From Pectobacterium actinidiae (lineage in GTDB: Bacteria > Pseudomonadota > Gammaproteobacteria > Enterobacterales > Enterobacteriaceae), in the NCBI RefSeq assembly GCF_000803315.1, contig NZ_JRMH01000001.1, positions 3,720,001-3,784,000 of the forward strand: 64,000 nt of DNA. The letters run 5' to 3'. Positions 1 to 7,317 of this stretch are shown here, piece after piece; the first letter of the stretch is position 1, and each line of letters opens with the position of its first letter. A model generated the notes under the pieces. That model ran no database searches. It was not told where the DNA came from and was given only the letters and a program-made list of their open reading frames with translations. The translations under genes and the position numbers were made by a program.

Positions 1-591
1 CTCAAATATGATGAATATAAAAAATTGAGCAATGCCGTGACTCAGAATAGCAGTAACATGCTCGTTTCTTTAGAGGATTATATCTCAAGCCATCATATTA
101 CGGGATGGTATAACTCATGCGAGAAATACACGCCAGAGACCGTTTTCTTAAAAGAAGATGATGATATCGATCAGATTACTTGCCAGCTAAAATGGCCCGC
201 CTATTTTGTTAAAGACTATGTGAAGTCGCTTACCACATCCAGAGGTTCTATCGCTACAAATGCTGAAGAGATCCGAGAAATAATAGCCTCTATTAAGCAA
301 TTTCGTGGCGACATTGAAGGCGGAATTAGTCTGAGAAAAGTTGAAGAGATTATAAAAACCAGCGAAAGGCGCTATTTTTCCTTTAGAAATAACGTTTACT
401 CTTCTGACGGTATTCTTCCAGAACGTGTTATTGAAATAGCACAACATATCCGCTCACCCTTTTTCTCGATTGATATGGCTGAAAACACTTCTGGTGAACT
501 TCGCCTGATAGAAATTGGTGATGGACAAGTCTCTGATACAAAAGAATGGAATGTCGACAAGTTTGTTCAAATATTTATTAATACACAGTAG
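1..591 (+). CDS. ATP-grasp domain protein, C-terminal part
   Basis: The reading frame is open from the first base of the window, so the gene begins upstream and only its last 196 codons are seen; the TTG at 25 is probably internal. The C-terminal stretch FSIDMAE followed by GELRLIEIGDGQVSD is typical of small ATP-grasp proteins formerly called DUF4343 (R2K clade), where acidic residues near the end bind Mg-ATP. Such proteins are thought to be amide- or peptide-ligase-like, but no substrate can be read here. The gene is AT-rich and convergent with a bacteriocin immunity gene, which suggests an accessory region. Family moderately sure; function unknown. Confidence 0.6.
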   Translation, partial: LKYDEYKKLSNAVTQNSSNMLVSLEDYISSHHITGWYNSCEKYTPETVFLKEDDDIDQITCQLKWPAYFVKDYVKSLTTSRGSIATNAEEIREIIASIKQFRGDIEGGISLRKVEEIIKTSERRYFSFRNNVYSSDGILPERVIEIAQHIRSPFFSIDMAENTSGELRLIEIGDGQVSDTKEWNVDKFVQIFINTQ

Positions 592-648
592 CTCAGATTT
601 GGGCTGCCGCTTTTGTGAGCCAAAGCAATACTTACTCTGACGGACGGC

Positions 649-681
649 TACCGGAGCAGCTTCTTAAGGCATACTCCGGTA
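649..681. terminator. Inverted repeat between convergent genes
   Basis: TACCGGAG (649-656) and CTCCGGTA (674-681) form a perfect 8-bp stem with a 17-base loop. It lies between the ATP-grasp gene and the convergent immunity gene, where a shared terminator would be expected. There is no clear T run, so the role is inferred from position. Confidence 0.3.
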
Positions 682-725
682 TATTTCACGAATTTAGCGT
701 GTATCTTTCTTTCATGCAAGAAGCA

Positions 726-998
726 TCAAAGAAGCTTGAAGTTTTTCAATGTGGTTTTTACTTCTTCTCTCAGACCAATTTCGTCAAATTCGTAATTTTC
801 ACGATCCGGTTCTGGATTATAGCAATCGGCCAAGCAAAAAATACCAGATGATGCTTCGTCTACTTCTTTTCCATCGATTGACAGCCTATTGCTATCTCTC
901 TCCTCTTTCCACATGAGAATGTATGAGTCTGAAAATTTATCAGCATTAATTTTAGATTCAACAAAACTTCTCGCAAAATCAATAAGTTTATTGCTCAT
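726..998 (-). CDS. Colicin D-type immunity protein
   Basis: This 90-residue acidic protein resembles the colicin D immunity protein family: an N-terminal helix with KLIDFARSFVESKI and a C-terminal DREN-YEFDEIGLREEV segment rich in acidic residues that in the family mimic the tRNA substrate and block the toxin active site. It would act in the cytoplasm against an anticodon-loop tRNase. A GGGG stretch stands about ten bases before the ATG, and the ATG overlaps the stop codon of the toxin remnant upstream (ATGA), the usual coupling of a toxin-immunity pair. The frame is intact although its toxin is broken, so it may serve as an orphan immunity gene against neighbours. Confidence 0.8.
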   Translation of the reverse strand: MSNKLIDFARSFVESKINADKFSDSYILMWKEERDSNRLSIDGKEVDEASSGIFCLADCYNPEPDRENYEFDEIGLREEVKTTLKNFKLL

Positions 999-1400
999 CT
1001 TAAAACCCCATTATTAACGTAATTTTTATACTGCTGAGAACCAACGTCCAACTTCCACCCAGAAATAAATTTGTTATTTTCACTCATGACAACAACATTC
1101 TTCGTATTCGGGTTAAAAAAAACCTTTTAACCTTTAATAAGTAGATACGTTCCTTTTTCAAAAGTTTCTTTTTCCTCTAAGTGTAGAATAACTGCATCTC
1201 TGAATTTAGTCAGTGTTTCACTATTTTTTTAGTATCAGTGACACCAAAATCCTTGGCATGCTTAAGATACTTTTTGTCCAATTGTTTACGAGTAAACCGC
1301 TCTGAGTCCAGAGGTTCATTAAACACCACATAAATCGGTTCAACCCCGGTGCCATTAGCCGCTGGCATCTTGGTCGAGTCGCTTAAAATAATACGGACAA
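995..1400 (-). pseudogene. Colicin D-like tRNase toxin remnant
   Basis: Reading the minus strand from about 1400 gives a short segment like the domain before bacteriocin nuclease tips (ANGTGVEPIYVVFNEP), then a colicin D-like catalytic domain: KKYLKHAKDFGVTDTKK, FRDAVILHLEEKE, FEKGTYLL, FFNPNTKNVVVM and FISGWKL. The frame is broken twice. Near 1230 a run of seven A residues on this strand needs one more to join the two halves, and a TAA replaces the codon expected between KG and KVFFNP. A stop lies directly upstream of the first recognisable residue, so no start or import domains remain. The last codons overlap the immunity ATG. This is a dead toxin tip, probably once an orphan C-terminal module or part of a larger bacteriocin or contact-dependent toxin. 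Confidence 0.75.
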
Positions 1401-1500
1401 TGTAGATTTATTATTATATAAAAGTAAAAAGCCCGTTATTTAAGACGAGGCCTAGTATTTTGAAGTGCAATAATTACTTCACGTGAATAAAAATTAATCA

Positions 1501-1758
1501 TTAGCCTACTTTAAATCCAAACTTGCCATTTTTAGCGCGCCACTCCTTAATCTCTTTGATAATGGCTTCAGGACTTCCATTATTATTGTCTTCTGGATAA
1601 TAAATTAGATCTGAACCACTAGGATGCTCAGTAACACTGACAAAGTGCTCAAGATTATTATCCTGAACTTTCTCATCACCTTCACAATTGATGATCGCCT
1701 CAATAATTTTTTTGAATTCGGCTTCAGTGTAATCACTAATACTTCTTTTCAGTTCCAT
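1501..1758 (-). CDS. DNase colicin/pyocin immunity protein (Im2/Im9 type)
   Basis: The 85-residue product matches the four-helix colicin E2/E9 immunity family: start [15 protein letters not shown], then the conserved helix III region [13 protein letters not shown], whose paired tyrosines contact the DNase, and the ending [12 protein letters not shown]. It would bind and neutralise an HNH DNase bacteriocin in the cytoplasm. It begins two bases after the stop of the DNase remnant upstream, as in colicin operons. The gene is intact while the toxin gene is broken, so it is an orphan immunity gene. Confidence 0.9.
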   Translation of the reverse strand: MELKRSISDYTEAEFKKIIEAIINCEGDEKVQDNNLEHFVSVTEHPSGSDLIYYPEDNNNGSPEAIIKEIKEWRAKNGKFGFKVG

Positions 1759-1760
1759 TA

Positions 1761-2187
1761 CTATTTACCTCTGTGAATATCAATATGGCGCTTAGGTGTA
1801 GTCACACGAACATTGTCCATATCATAGACTCCACCGTCCTGACTGATTAGTTTGTCATGATGAAGCTCGAATGAACGGCGTCCCCCACAATATCTTTATT
1901 ACTAGCCCGCGGAGCCAATCCTTGACTCAAGCGTTTTTTATTAGCCTGAATGAATTGTCTACTCAGTTCAGGATCTTTACTCACTTCCAACTAAAACGCC
2001 TTACGAAACGCATCAAAGTTCGCAAACTCTCAACAATAATAGGCCCCCCAGTAAACAAACGAATGGGTTTGTTATTTTTATTTCCGCCATTATCTGAAGT
2101 CCCTCTATCTCCACCATTTCCACCGCCACTCCATGCGGAACCGCGATCAACATCACCACTAAATCCACCACCGCCACTAACTGTCAT
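1761..2187 (-). pseudogene. DNase bacteriocin (colicin E/pyocin S type) remnant
   Basis: An ATG at 2187 with a GGAG six bases upstream opens a glycine-rich N terminus (VSGGGGFSG, WSGGGNGGDRG) like the flexible translocation segment of colicins. It runs straight into a colicin-type HNH DNase domain: FANFDAFRKAF, EVSKDPELSRQF, RLSQGLAPRA, then [23 protein letters not shown] and [10 protein letters not shown], which hold the metal-binding histidines. The receptor-binding centre is missing, so there is a large internal deletion. In addition a TAG replaces the tryptophan expected after RKAF, and a one-base loss in the G run near 1885 shifts the frame before the HH motif. No active toxin can be made. 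Confidence 0.75.
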
Positions 2188-2399
2188 GGTATCTCCGTCA
2201 TTAGGAGAAAATAAAACATATTTCATTATTTCCTTTAAGCATTCACTCAAAACAAAGCGAATGTAAAAAGTATTAATATTGATAATGAATAAATGTTAAA
2301 GCTAATTAAAAACATGGCACAAAACGCACTTAATCCCCCCGAGCTAAAACCTATATTCCCAGATGCAGGGTAAGATAACTATCCGTCACGACCCGTTCC

Positions 2400-2411
2400 C
2401 TGTGCTATAGT
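2400..2411 (+). promoter_or_regulatory. Candidate dusA promoter, extended -10
   Basis: TGTGCTATAGT carries a TGn-TATAGT extended -10 element about 60 bases before the dusA start. No convincing -35 box was found. The rest of 2188-2472 is AT-rich and shows no gene and no LexA box, which bacteriocin genes usually have. Confidence 0.4.
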
Positions 2412-2472
2412 CGCCCCGCAAAAGTAACCTCAGACCACACCGCCAGACACACGAAACGATAACTGACAAACC

Positions 2473-3495
2473 ATGACCGACGTAAAATCAGGTACACACC
2501 ACACGGTATCAGCCGACTCTCGCGCTTCTCGCCTTAACCGCTTCTCCATCGCGCCAATGCTCGACTGGACCGATCGTCATTGCCGTTACTTTCTTCGCCA
2601 GTTAAGCAGCCAGACGCTGCTGTATACCGAAATGGTAACGACAGGTGCAATTCTTCACGGTAAAGGCGACTATCTCGCTTATAGCGAAGAAGAACATCCG
2701 CTGGCGCTACAGCTCGGCGGTAGCGATCCGCAAGCGCTGGCGCAGTGTGCCAAACTGGCAGAACAGCGCGGCTATGATGAAGTCAACCTGAACGTCGGCT
2801 GCCCGTCTGACCGCGTGCAGAATGGCCGTTTCGGTGCCTGCCTGATGGGAGAAGCCGCGCTGGTAGCAGACTGCATTAAAGCGATGAAAGACAGCACTTC
2901 CATTCCGATTACGGTGAAAACTCGCATCGGTATTGACGATCAAGACAGCTATGAATTCCTGTGCGAATTTATTCAAACCGTCGCTGAACGCGGAGAGTGC
3001 GATACCTTTATCGTTCACGCGCGCAAAGCCTGGCTTTCGGGTCTTAGCCCGAAAGAGAATCGGGAGATTCCACCGCTAGATTATCCGCGCGTTTACCAGC
3101 TCAAACGTGATTTCCCAATGCTCACCCTCGCCATCAACGGCGGCGTCAAAACGCTGGAAGAAGCCAAAACGCATTTACAGCATCTGGACGGCGTGATGAT
3201 GGGTCGTGAGGCTTACCAGAATCCCGGTATTCTGGCGCAGGTTGACCGTGAACTATTTGGTATCGACGCCGCCACGCCGGATTTGGCTGGCGTGGTACGA
3301 ACCATGTATCCCTATATCGAGCGCGAACTCTCTGGCGGCGCGTCTTTAGGCCACATTACGCGCCACATGCTCGGCATGTTTCAGGGCATCCCCGGTGCAC
3401 GTCAGTGGCGACGCTATCTGAGTGAAAACGCCCACAAACCCGGTGCCGATGCTGCGGTGGTAGAGCGTGCGCTAGCGCTGGTTAACTTGGTTTAA
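2473..3495 (+). CDS. dusA: tRNA-dihydrouridine(20/20a) synthase DusA
   Basis: DusA is an FMN- and NADPH-dependent enzyme that reduces uridine 20 and 20a in the D-loop of tRNA. The 340 residues show the TIM-barrel Dus fold: [15 protein letters not shown] near the start, the catalytic cysteine C110 in [16 protein letters not shown], the FMN-binding VKTRIGIDD and [16 protein letters not shown], and [23 protein letters not shown] closes the barrel and is diagnostic for the DusA subgroup. The first 20 residues are variable in the family, so the start is slightly uncertain. A hairpin terminator follows the stop, so it is probably monocistronic. The 5' end of dusA is a known integration site for genomic islands, and the bacteriocin remnants abut this end. 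Confidence 0.95.
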   Translation: MTDVKSGTHHTVSADSRASRLNRFSIAPMLDWTDRHCRYFLRQLSSQTLLYTEMVTTGAILHGKGDYLAYSEEEHPLALQLGGSDPQALAQCAKLAEQRGYDEVNLNVGCPSDRVQNGRFGACLMGEAALVADCIKAMKDSTSIPITVKTRIGIDDQDSYEFLCEFIQTVAERGECDTFIVHARKAWLSGLSPKENREIPPLDYPRVYQLKRDFPMLTLAINGGVKTLEEAKTHLQHLDGVMMGREAYQNPGILAQVDRELFGIDAATPDLAGVVRTMYPYIERELSGGASLGHITRHMLGMFQGIPGARQWRRYLSENAHKPGADAAVVERALALVNLV

Positions 3496-3519
3496 AAAAC
3501 ACTAATAGTTAGTGTTTTT
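3495..3519 (+). terminator. dusA terminator
   Basis: A perfect stem, AAAAACACTAA paired with TTAGTGTTTTT around a three-base TAG loop, starts at the dusA stop codon and ends in a run of T. It has the form of an intrinsic terminator. Confidence 0.8.
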
Positions 3520-3547
3520 CATCAACACTCTTTCATGTCTCATCCTC

Positions 3548-3582
3548 GTGCCGCTGGTAAATCAATCACTTACCAGCGGCAC
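3548..3582. promoter_or_regulatory. 13-bp perfect inverted repeat upstream of pspG promoter
   Basis: GTGCCGCTGGTAA and TTACCAGCGGCAC are perfect 13-bp arms around a nine-base spacer, ending four bases before the sigma-54 promoter. It could be an upstream activator site for PspF or a second stem-loop behind dusA; neither can be decided from sequence. No T run follows. Confidence 0.4.
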
Positions 3583-3585
3583 ATC

Positions 3586-3601
3586 TTGGCACGATTCTTG
3601 T
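3586..3601 (+). promoter_or_regulatory. Sigma-54 promoter of pspG
   Basis: TTGGCACGATTCTTGT matches the -24/-12 consensus with the required GG-N10-G(C/T) spacing. In E. coli pspG is transcribed by sigma-54 RNA polymerase with the activator PspF. The predicted start of transcription falls near 3612, exactly where the inserted repeat element begins. Confidence 0.75.
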
Positions 3602-3612
3602 TATAGCTTATG

Positions 3613-3884
3613 TATACCCTAAATAATTCGAGTTTCAGGACAAAACGAGAACGTTTTGAATAACGCGAAGCGTTAGCCCTTTAGGGCGATGCTCAATCAT
3701 GAGCATCGTAACGCGGCAAGAGAGCGAATCTCGATGAGCTTACTCAGGTAAGTGATTCGGGTGACAAATCTGCCTGGAGCAGATTTGAACGCTGCTTGCA
3801 GCGGCCCCAACGGGGCGAGGCTCATGGATGAGCCGAGTAACGAACGCAGCCAACGCACATGCAACTTGAAGTATGACGGGTGTA
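3613..3884. mobile_element. MITE-like inverted-repeat element, long copy
   Basis: The element begins TATACCCTAAATAATTCGAG and ends with CAACTTGAAG, TATGACGGGT and GTA, which is an imperfect inverted copy of its start. It is about 272 bp, carries several internal hairpins and has no credible gene. A shorter copy lies at 5593-5793 and shares the whole right part from GATGAGCTTACT onward. Similar dispersed elements with TATACCC ends are known in Pectobacterium and relatives. The small ORF on its minus strand recurs in both copies and is a by-product of the repeat. It sits between the sigma-54 promoter and the pspG coding sequence. Confidence 0.75.
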
Positions 3885-3930
3885 GCATGCAGAACTTTTT
3901 TCTGCGGTTTAACCGCTACAGGAGCGCACC

Positions 3931-4203
3931 ATGTTGGAAATTTTCTTCGTTATTGGCTTTTTTATCATGCTGATGTTAACGGGCGTGTCACTGCTGGGCG
4001 TGATTGCAGCACTGTTTGTGGCGTCCCTTTTTATGTTGATTGGTGGGCTGTTTAGCCTCGCGATTAAGGTGCTGCCATGGCTGATTTTAGCTGTTGTGGC
4101 GGTGTGGCTGTGGCGCAAATTTAGCGGGCGACCCGTCTACAACTCGCACCGTTATACCTATCGGAAATACACTTATCGTCAGCGCAATGGGAATGAGTGG
4201 TAA
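3931..4203 (+). CDS. pspG: Phage shock protein G
   Basis: PspG is a small inner-membrane protein of the phage-shock response to envelope stress. The 90-residue product starts MLEIFFVIGFFIMLMLTGVS, followed by LLGVIAALFVASLFMLIGG and LPWLILAVVAVWLW, matching the E. coli protein along its length with two to three membrane segments and a basic, tyrosine-rich tail. Its place between dusA and qor is the same as in E. coli. A GGAGCG ribosome-binding site precedes the ATG. It is expected to depend on sigma-54 and PspF; here the leader contains an inserted repeat element. Confidence 0.9.
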   Translation: MLEIFFVIGFFIMLMLTGVSLLGVIAALFVASLFMLIGGLFSLAIKVLPWLILAVVAVWLWRKFSGRPVYNSHRYTYRKYTYRQRNGNEW

Positions 4204-4223
4204 TGTCACGACAATAACGGGCA

Positions 4224-4259
4224 AGGCCGTATTTAACACCGACTTATTTAATACGGCCT
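4224..4259 (+). terminator. Possible pspG terminator hairpin
   Basis: AGGCCGTATT and AATACGGCCT pair as a 10-bp stem around a 16-base loop and are followed by TATTTTAG, 20 bases after the pspG stop. The remainder of 4204-4563 holds no convincing gene, only this hairpin and the one at 4521-4550. Confidence 0.45.
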
Positions 4260-4520
4260 ATTTTAGTACGGTCTGTTTTAGTACAAAAATGTGCGCCAGC
4301 AGATATTTTTTCCCTGATGTGGCTGCTAGGATGACGCCACAGTTTGACACCTGATTGTCGTTTAAAAGGCGAGCAAACTAAACCAGGTAAACAAAATAGG
4401 GTGGCGAAGAAGCCACACGATTTCATCGTCGTCAGGGAAATAATAGCCGCACAGTGGCACTTTCGTGACGATCACCACGCTGTACCCTACATACAGTCTG
4501 ATGAAATTAGCGTAACGGCC

Positions 4521-4550
4521 AAGGCCTCCTAATCGGAGGCCTTCTGCTTT
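4521..4550 (+). terminator. Intrinsic terminator between pspG and qor
   Basis: AAGGCCTCC and GGAGGCCTT form a perfect 9-bp stem with a five-base loop followed by CTGCTTTT. It points along the plus strand; read on the minus strand just after qor it lacks a T run but could still help to end qor transcription. Confidence 0.7.
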
Positions 4551-4563
4551 TCAGAAACAGGGA

Positions 4564-5547
4564 TTAGGGAATCAATAGGCAGGAGCCTTGCGTACTGCGG
4601 CTTTCCAGCGATCGATGAGCAGCTTGCGCATCCGCCAGCGCAAATTTTTGGTGCTGCGGTACATCTACCGTAATCGCCCCGCTGGCGATCAATGAAAAGA
4701 GTTCATTGCTGGCCTGTTCCAGTTCGGCACGATTGGTCACGTAACCAAACAGCGACGGACGCGTGACGTACAGTGAGCCTTTCTGGTTCAGAATCCCCAG
4801 ATTGACGCCAGTGACCGGCCCAGACGCATTGCCGAAGCTGACCATCAATCCGCGGCGACGCAGGCTATCGAGCGAGGCTTCCCAGGTGTCTTTCCCAACC
4901 GAGTCATACACGACATCCACCTTCTGACCCTCAGTCAGTTCCGCGACGCGCTGCGCAATATTCTCAGTACGGTAATTAATCGTCGCCCAGGCACCCGCCT
5001 GTTTTGCCCGCTCCGCTTTCTCATCAGAACCCACCGTTCCGATCAGCTTCGCCCCCAGCGCCTTTGCCCACTGGCAGGCAATCAAACCAACGCCCCCCGC
5101 CGCCGCATGGAACAGGAAGACTTCACTGGGCTTGATCTCGTACGTCTGGCGCAGCAGGTAGTAAACCGTCAGCCCTTTCAGGAAAGAGGCCGCCGCCTGC
5201 TCAAAGCTGATAGCGTCCGGCAGCAGCGCCACCTTCTCCGCGACCACGTTATGTACCTCGCTATACGCGCCCAGCCCGGACTGCGCATACACCACGCGAT
5301 CGCCAACTTTCAGCGCGCTAACCCCTGCCCCGACTTTCGTTACAACGCCCGCCGCTTCGGTTCCCAGACCAGATGGCAGATCGGGCACCGGATACAGGCC
5401 GCTGCGAATATAGGTATCGATAAAATTAATGCCGATGGCGCGGTTCTCAACCTGAACCTCTCCCGCAGCGGGATCGGCAGGCGTGAAATCCACATATTGC
5501 AGAACTTCTGGGCCACCATAAGCCCGGAACTGAACGCGTTTTGCCAT
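4564..5547 (-). CDS. qor: Quinone oxidoreductase (NADPH)
   Basis: A zeta-crystallin-type medium-chain reductase that reduces quinones with NADPH in the cytoplasm. The 327 residues show the GroES-like N domain (GINFIDTYIRSGLYP, LGTEAAGVV) and the Rossmann domain with HAAAGGVGLIACQWAKALGA and YDSVGKDTW. The zinc ligands of alcohol dehydrogenases are absent, as usual for this family. Length and neighbourhood (pspG on one side, divergent dnaB on the other) match E. coli qor. AGGAGAT before the ATG supports the start. A MITE-like element lies in its promoter region. Confidence 0.93.
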   Translation of the reverse strand: MAKRVQFRAYGGPEVLQYVDFTPADPAAGEVQVENRAIGINFIDTYIRSGLYPVPDLPSGLGTEAAGVVTKVGAGVSALKVGDRVVYAQSGLGAYSEVHNVVAEKVALLPDAISFEQAAASFLKGLTVYYLLRQTYEIKPSEVFLFHAAAGGVGLIACQWAKALGAKLIGTVGSDEKAERAKQAGAWATINYRTENIAQRVAELTEGQKVDVVYDSVGKDTWEASLDSLRRRGLMVSFGNASGPVTGVNLGILNQKGSLYVTRPSLFGYVTNRAELEQASNELFSLIASGAITVDVPQHQKFALADAQAAHRSLESRSTQGSCLLIP

Positions 5548-5592
5548 GTTATCTCCTTAATCGTGACAGGTTCGTTGTTTCTCTATAATACG

Positions 5593-5793
5593 TATACCCT
5601 AAATAATTCGAGTTTCAGGCTGGCGGCAAGCGAAGGAGTCCGATGAGCTTACTTGAGTAAGTGATTCGGGTGACAAATCTGCCTGGAGCAGATTTGAACG
5701 CTGCTTGCAGCGGCCCCAACGGGGCGAGGCTCATGGATGAGCCGAGTAACGAACGTAGCCAACGCACATGCAACTTGAAGTATGACGGGTATA
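5593..5793. mobile_element. MITE-like inverted-repeat element, short copy
   Basis: This copy of about 201 bp starts with the same TATACCCTAAATAATTCGAG and ends TATGACGGGTATA. Compared with the copy at 3613-3884 it lacks about 75 bases after the first 27 bases, and the remainder is nearly identical. It occupies most of the qor-dnaB intergenic space (5548-5869), so the promoters of both divergent genes must lie within or beside it. Confidence 0.75.
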
Positions 5794-5869
5794 TTGTGTT
5801 ATTTCGGACGTGTGGCATATACAATGCCCCCTAATCCAATGGCAAATCAACCGGTAAAGAACCCGTTTC

Positions 5870-7276
5870 ATGGCAGAGAAAAGACCCACCAATAAATCGA
5901 ATGAACCCCGTGACCGCCAGATGGAAGGTCTAAAACTTCCGCCACATTCGCTGGAAGCGGAGCAATCGGTATTGGGTGGCCTGATGCTCGACAATGAACG
6001 CTGGGATAATGTCGCCGAGCGTGTTGTCGCGAACGACTTCTATAATCGCGCCCATCGCCTGATCTTCACCGAGATGCAGCGCCTGCTCGAAATGAGCAAA
6101 CCGATCGACCTGATTACACTGTCCGAATCGCTTGAACTGCAAGGTTCATTAGAATCCGCCGGTGGCTTCGCCTATCTGGCCGAAATGGCAAAGAATACCC
6201 CCAGTGCGGCTAACATCGGTGCCTACGCCGACATCGTGCGCGAACGCGCAGTGGTACGTGAGATGATCTCTGTCGCCAATGAGATCGCCGACGCGGGCTA
6301 CGATCCGCAGGGGCGCAGCAGCGAGGATCTACTCGATCTGGCGGAATCCCGCGTCTTCCAGATCGCCGAAAACCGCGCCAGCAAAGATGAAGGCCCGAAA
6401 AGCATCGACCGCATTCTGGAAGACACCGTTTCCCGTATTGAGCAGCTGTATCAGCGCCCGCACGACGGCGTAACCGGCGTCTCTACCGGCTATCAGGATC
6501 TGGATAAAAAGACCGCGGGCTTGCAGAAATCTGACCTGATCATCGTCGCGGCGCGTCCATCGATGGGTAAAACCACTTTCGCCATGAACCTGTGTGAAAA
6601 CGCCGCAATGATGCAGGACAAACCGGTCTTGATCTTTAGTCTGGAGATGCCCGGTGAACAGATCATGATGCGTATGCTTGCGTCTCTATCCCGCGTGGAT
6701 CAGACCCGCATTCGTACCGGACAGTTAGACGATGAAGACTGGGCGCGCATATCCAGCACCATGGGGATCCTGCTGGAAAAGCGCAACATGTACATCGATG
6801 ATTCCTCTGGCCTGACGCCAACCGAAGTGCGATCCCGCGCCCGTCGCGTGTTCCGTGAACATGACGGCCTGAGCCTGATCATGATCGACTACCTGCAATT
6901 GATGCGCGTGCCGTCGTTATCAGACAACCGTACGCTGGAAATTGCGGAAATCTCCCGCTCGCTCAAAGCATTGGCAAAAGAATTGCAGGTTCCGGTTGTC
7001 GCCCTGTCGCAGCTTAACCGTAGTCTGGAACAACGCGCCGATAAGCGCCCGGTTAACTCGGATCTGCGTGAATCCGGCTCCATCGAGCAGGATGCCGACC
7101 TGATTATGTTTATCTATCGTGATGAGGTTTATCACGAAAACAGCGATCTGAAAGGTATCGCTGAAATCATTTTGGGGAAACAGCGTAACGGCCCGATAGG
7201 TTCCGTTCGTTTGACCTTTAACGGGCAGTGGTCGCGCTTTGATAACTATGCCGGCCCACAATATGACGATGAATAA
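5870..7276 (+). CDS. dnaB: Replicative DNA helicase DnaB
   Basis: DnaB is the hexameric 5'-3' helicase that unwinds DNA at the replication fork. The 468-residue product has the N-terminal primase-interaction domain (LPPHSLEAEQSVLGGLMLD) and the RecA-like motor domain with Walker A in ARPSMGKTTFAM, LIFSLEMP, Walker B in LIMIDYLQLM, and the C-terminal region SDLRESGSIEQDADLIMFIYRDE. Length and motifs are those of enterobacterial DnaB and there is no intein. It is followed 41 bases later by alr, as in E. coli. Confidence 0.98.
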   Translation: MAEKRPTNKSNEPRDRQMEGLKLPPHSLEAEQSVLGGLMLDNERWDNVAERVVANDFYNRAHRLIFTEMQRLLEMSKPIDLITLSESLELQGSLESAGGFAYLAEMAKNTPSAANIGAYADIVRERAVVREMISVANEIADAGYDPQGRSSEDLLDLAESRVFQIAENRASKDEGPKSIDRILEDTVSRIEQLYQRPHDGVTGVSTGYQDLDKKTAGLQKSDLIIVAARPSMGKTTFAMNLCENAAMMQDKPVLIFSLEMPGEQIMMRMLASLSRVDQTRIRTGQLDDEDWARISSTMGILLEKRNMYIDDSSGLTPTEVRSRARRVFREHDGLSLIMIDYLQLMRVPSLSDNRTLEIAEISRSLKALAKELQVPVVALSQLNRSLEQRADKRPVNSDLRESGSIEQDADLIMFIYRDEVYHENSDLKGIAEIILGKQRNGPIGSVRLTFNGQWSRFDNYAGPQYDDE

Positions 7277-7317
7277 CGCAGCGCTCAGCAATGACAACAC
7301 TGCACTAAGGAACAAGA

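Noticed and set aside
615-851. 78-codon plus-strand frame overlapping the colicin D-type immunity gene
   Set aside because: It is antisense to a recognised gene and has no ribosome-binding site or family resemblance.
1871-2266. 131-codon plus-strand frame
   Set aside because: It is antisense to the DNase bacteriocin remnant, with a proline-rich composition mirroring the glycine-rich strand.
2188-2300. LexA box for the bacteriocin remnant
   Set aside because: No CTG-N10-CAG sequence close to consensus was found upstream of its start.
3697-3888. 63-codon minus-strand frame, also present at 5615-5824
   Set aside because: It is produced by the MITE-like element in both copies and has no independent support.
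4344-4532. 62-codon frame between pspG and qor
   Set aside because: No ribosome-binding site or recognisable sequence, and it ends inside a terminator hairpin.
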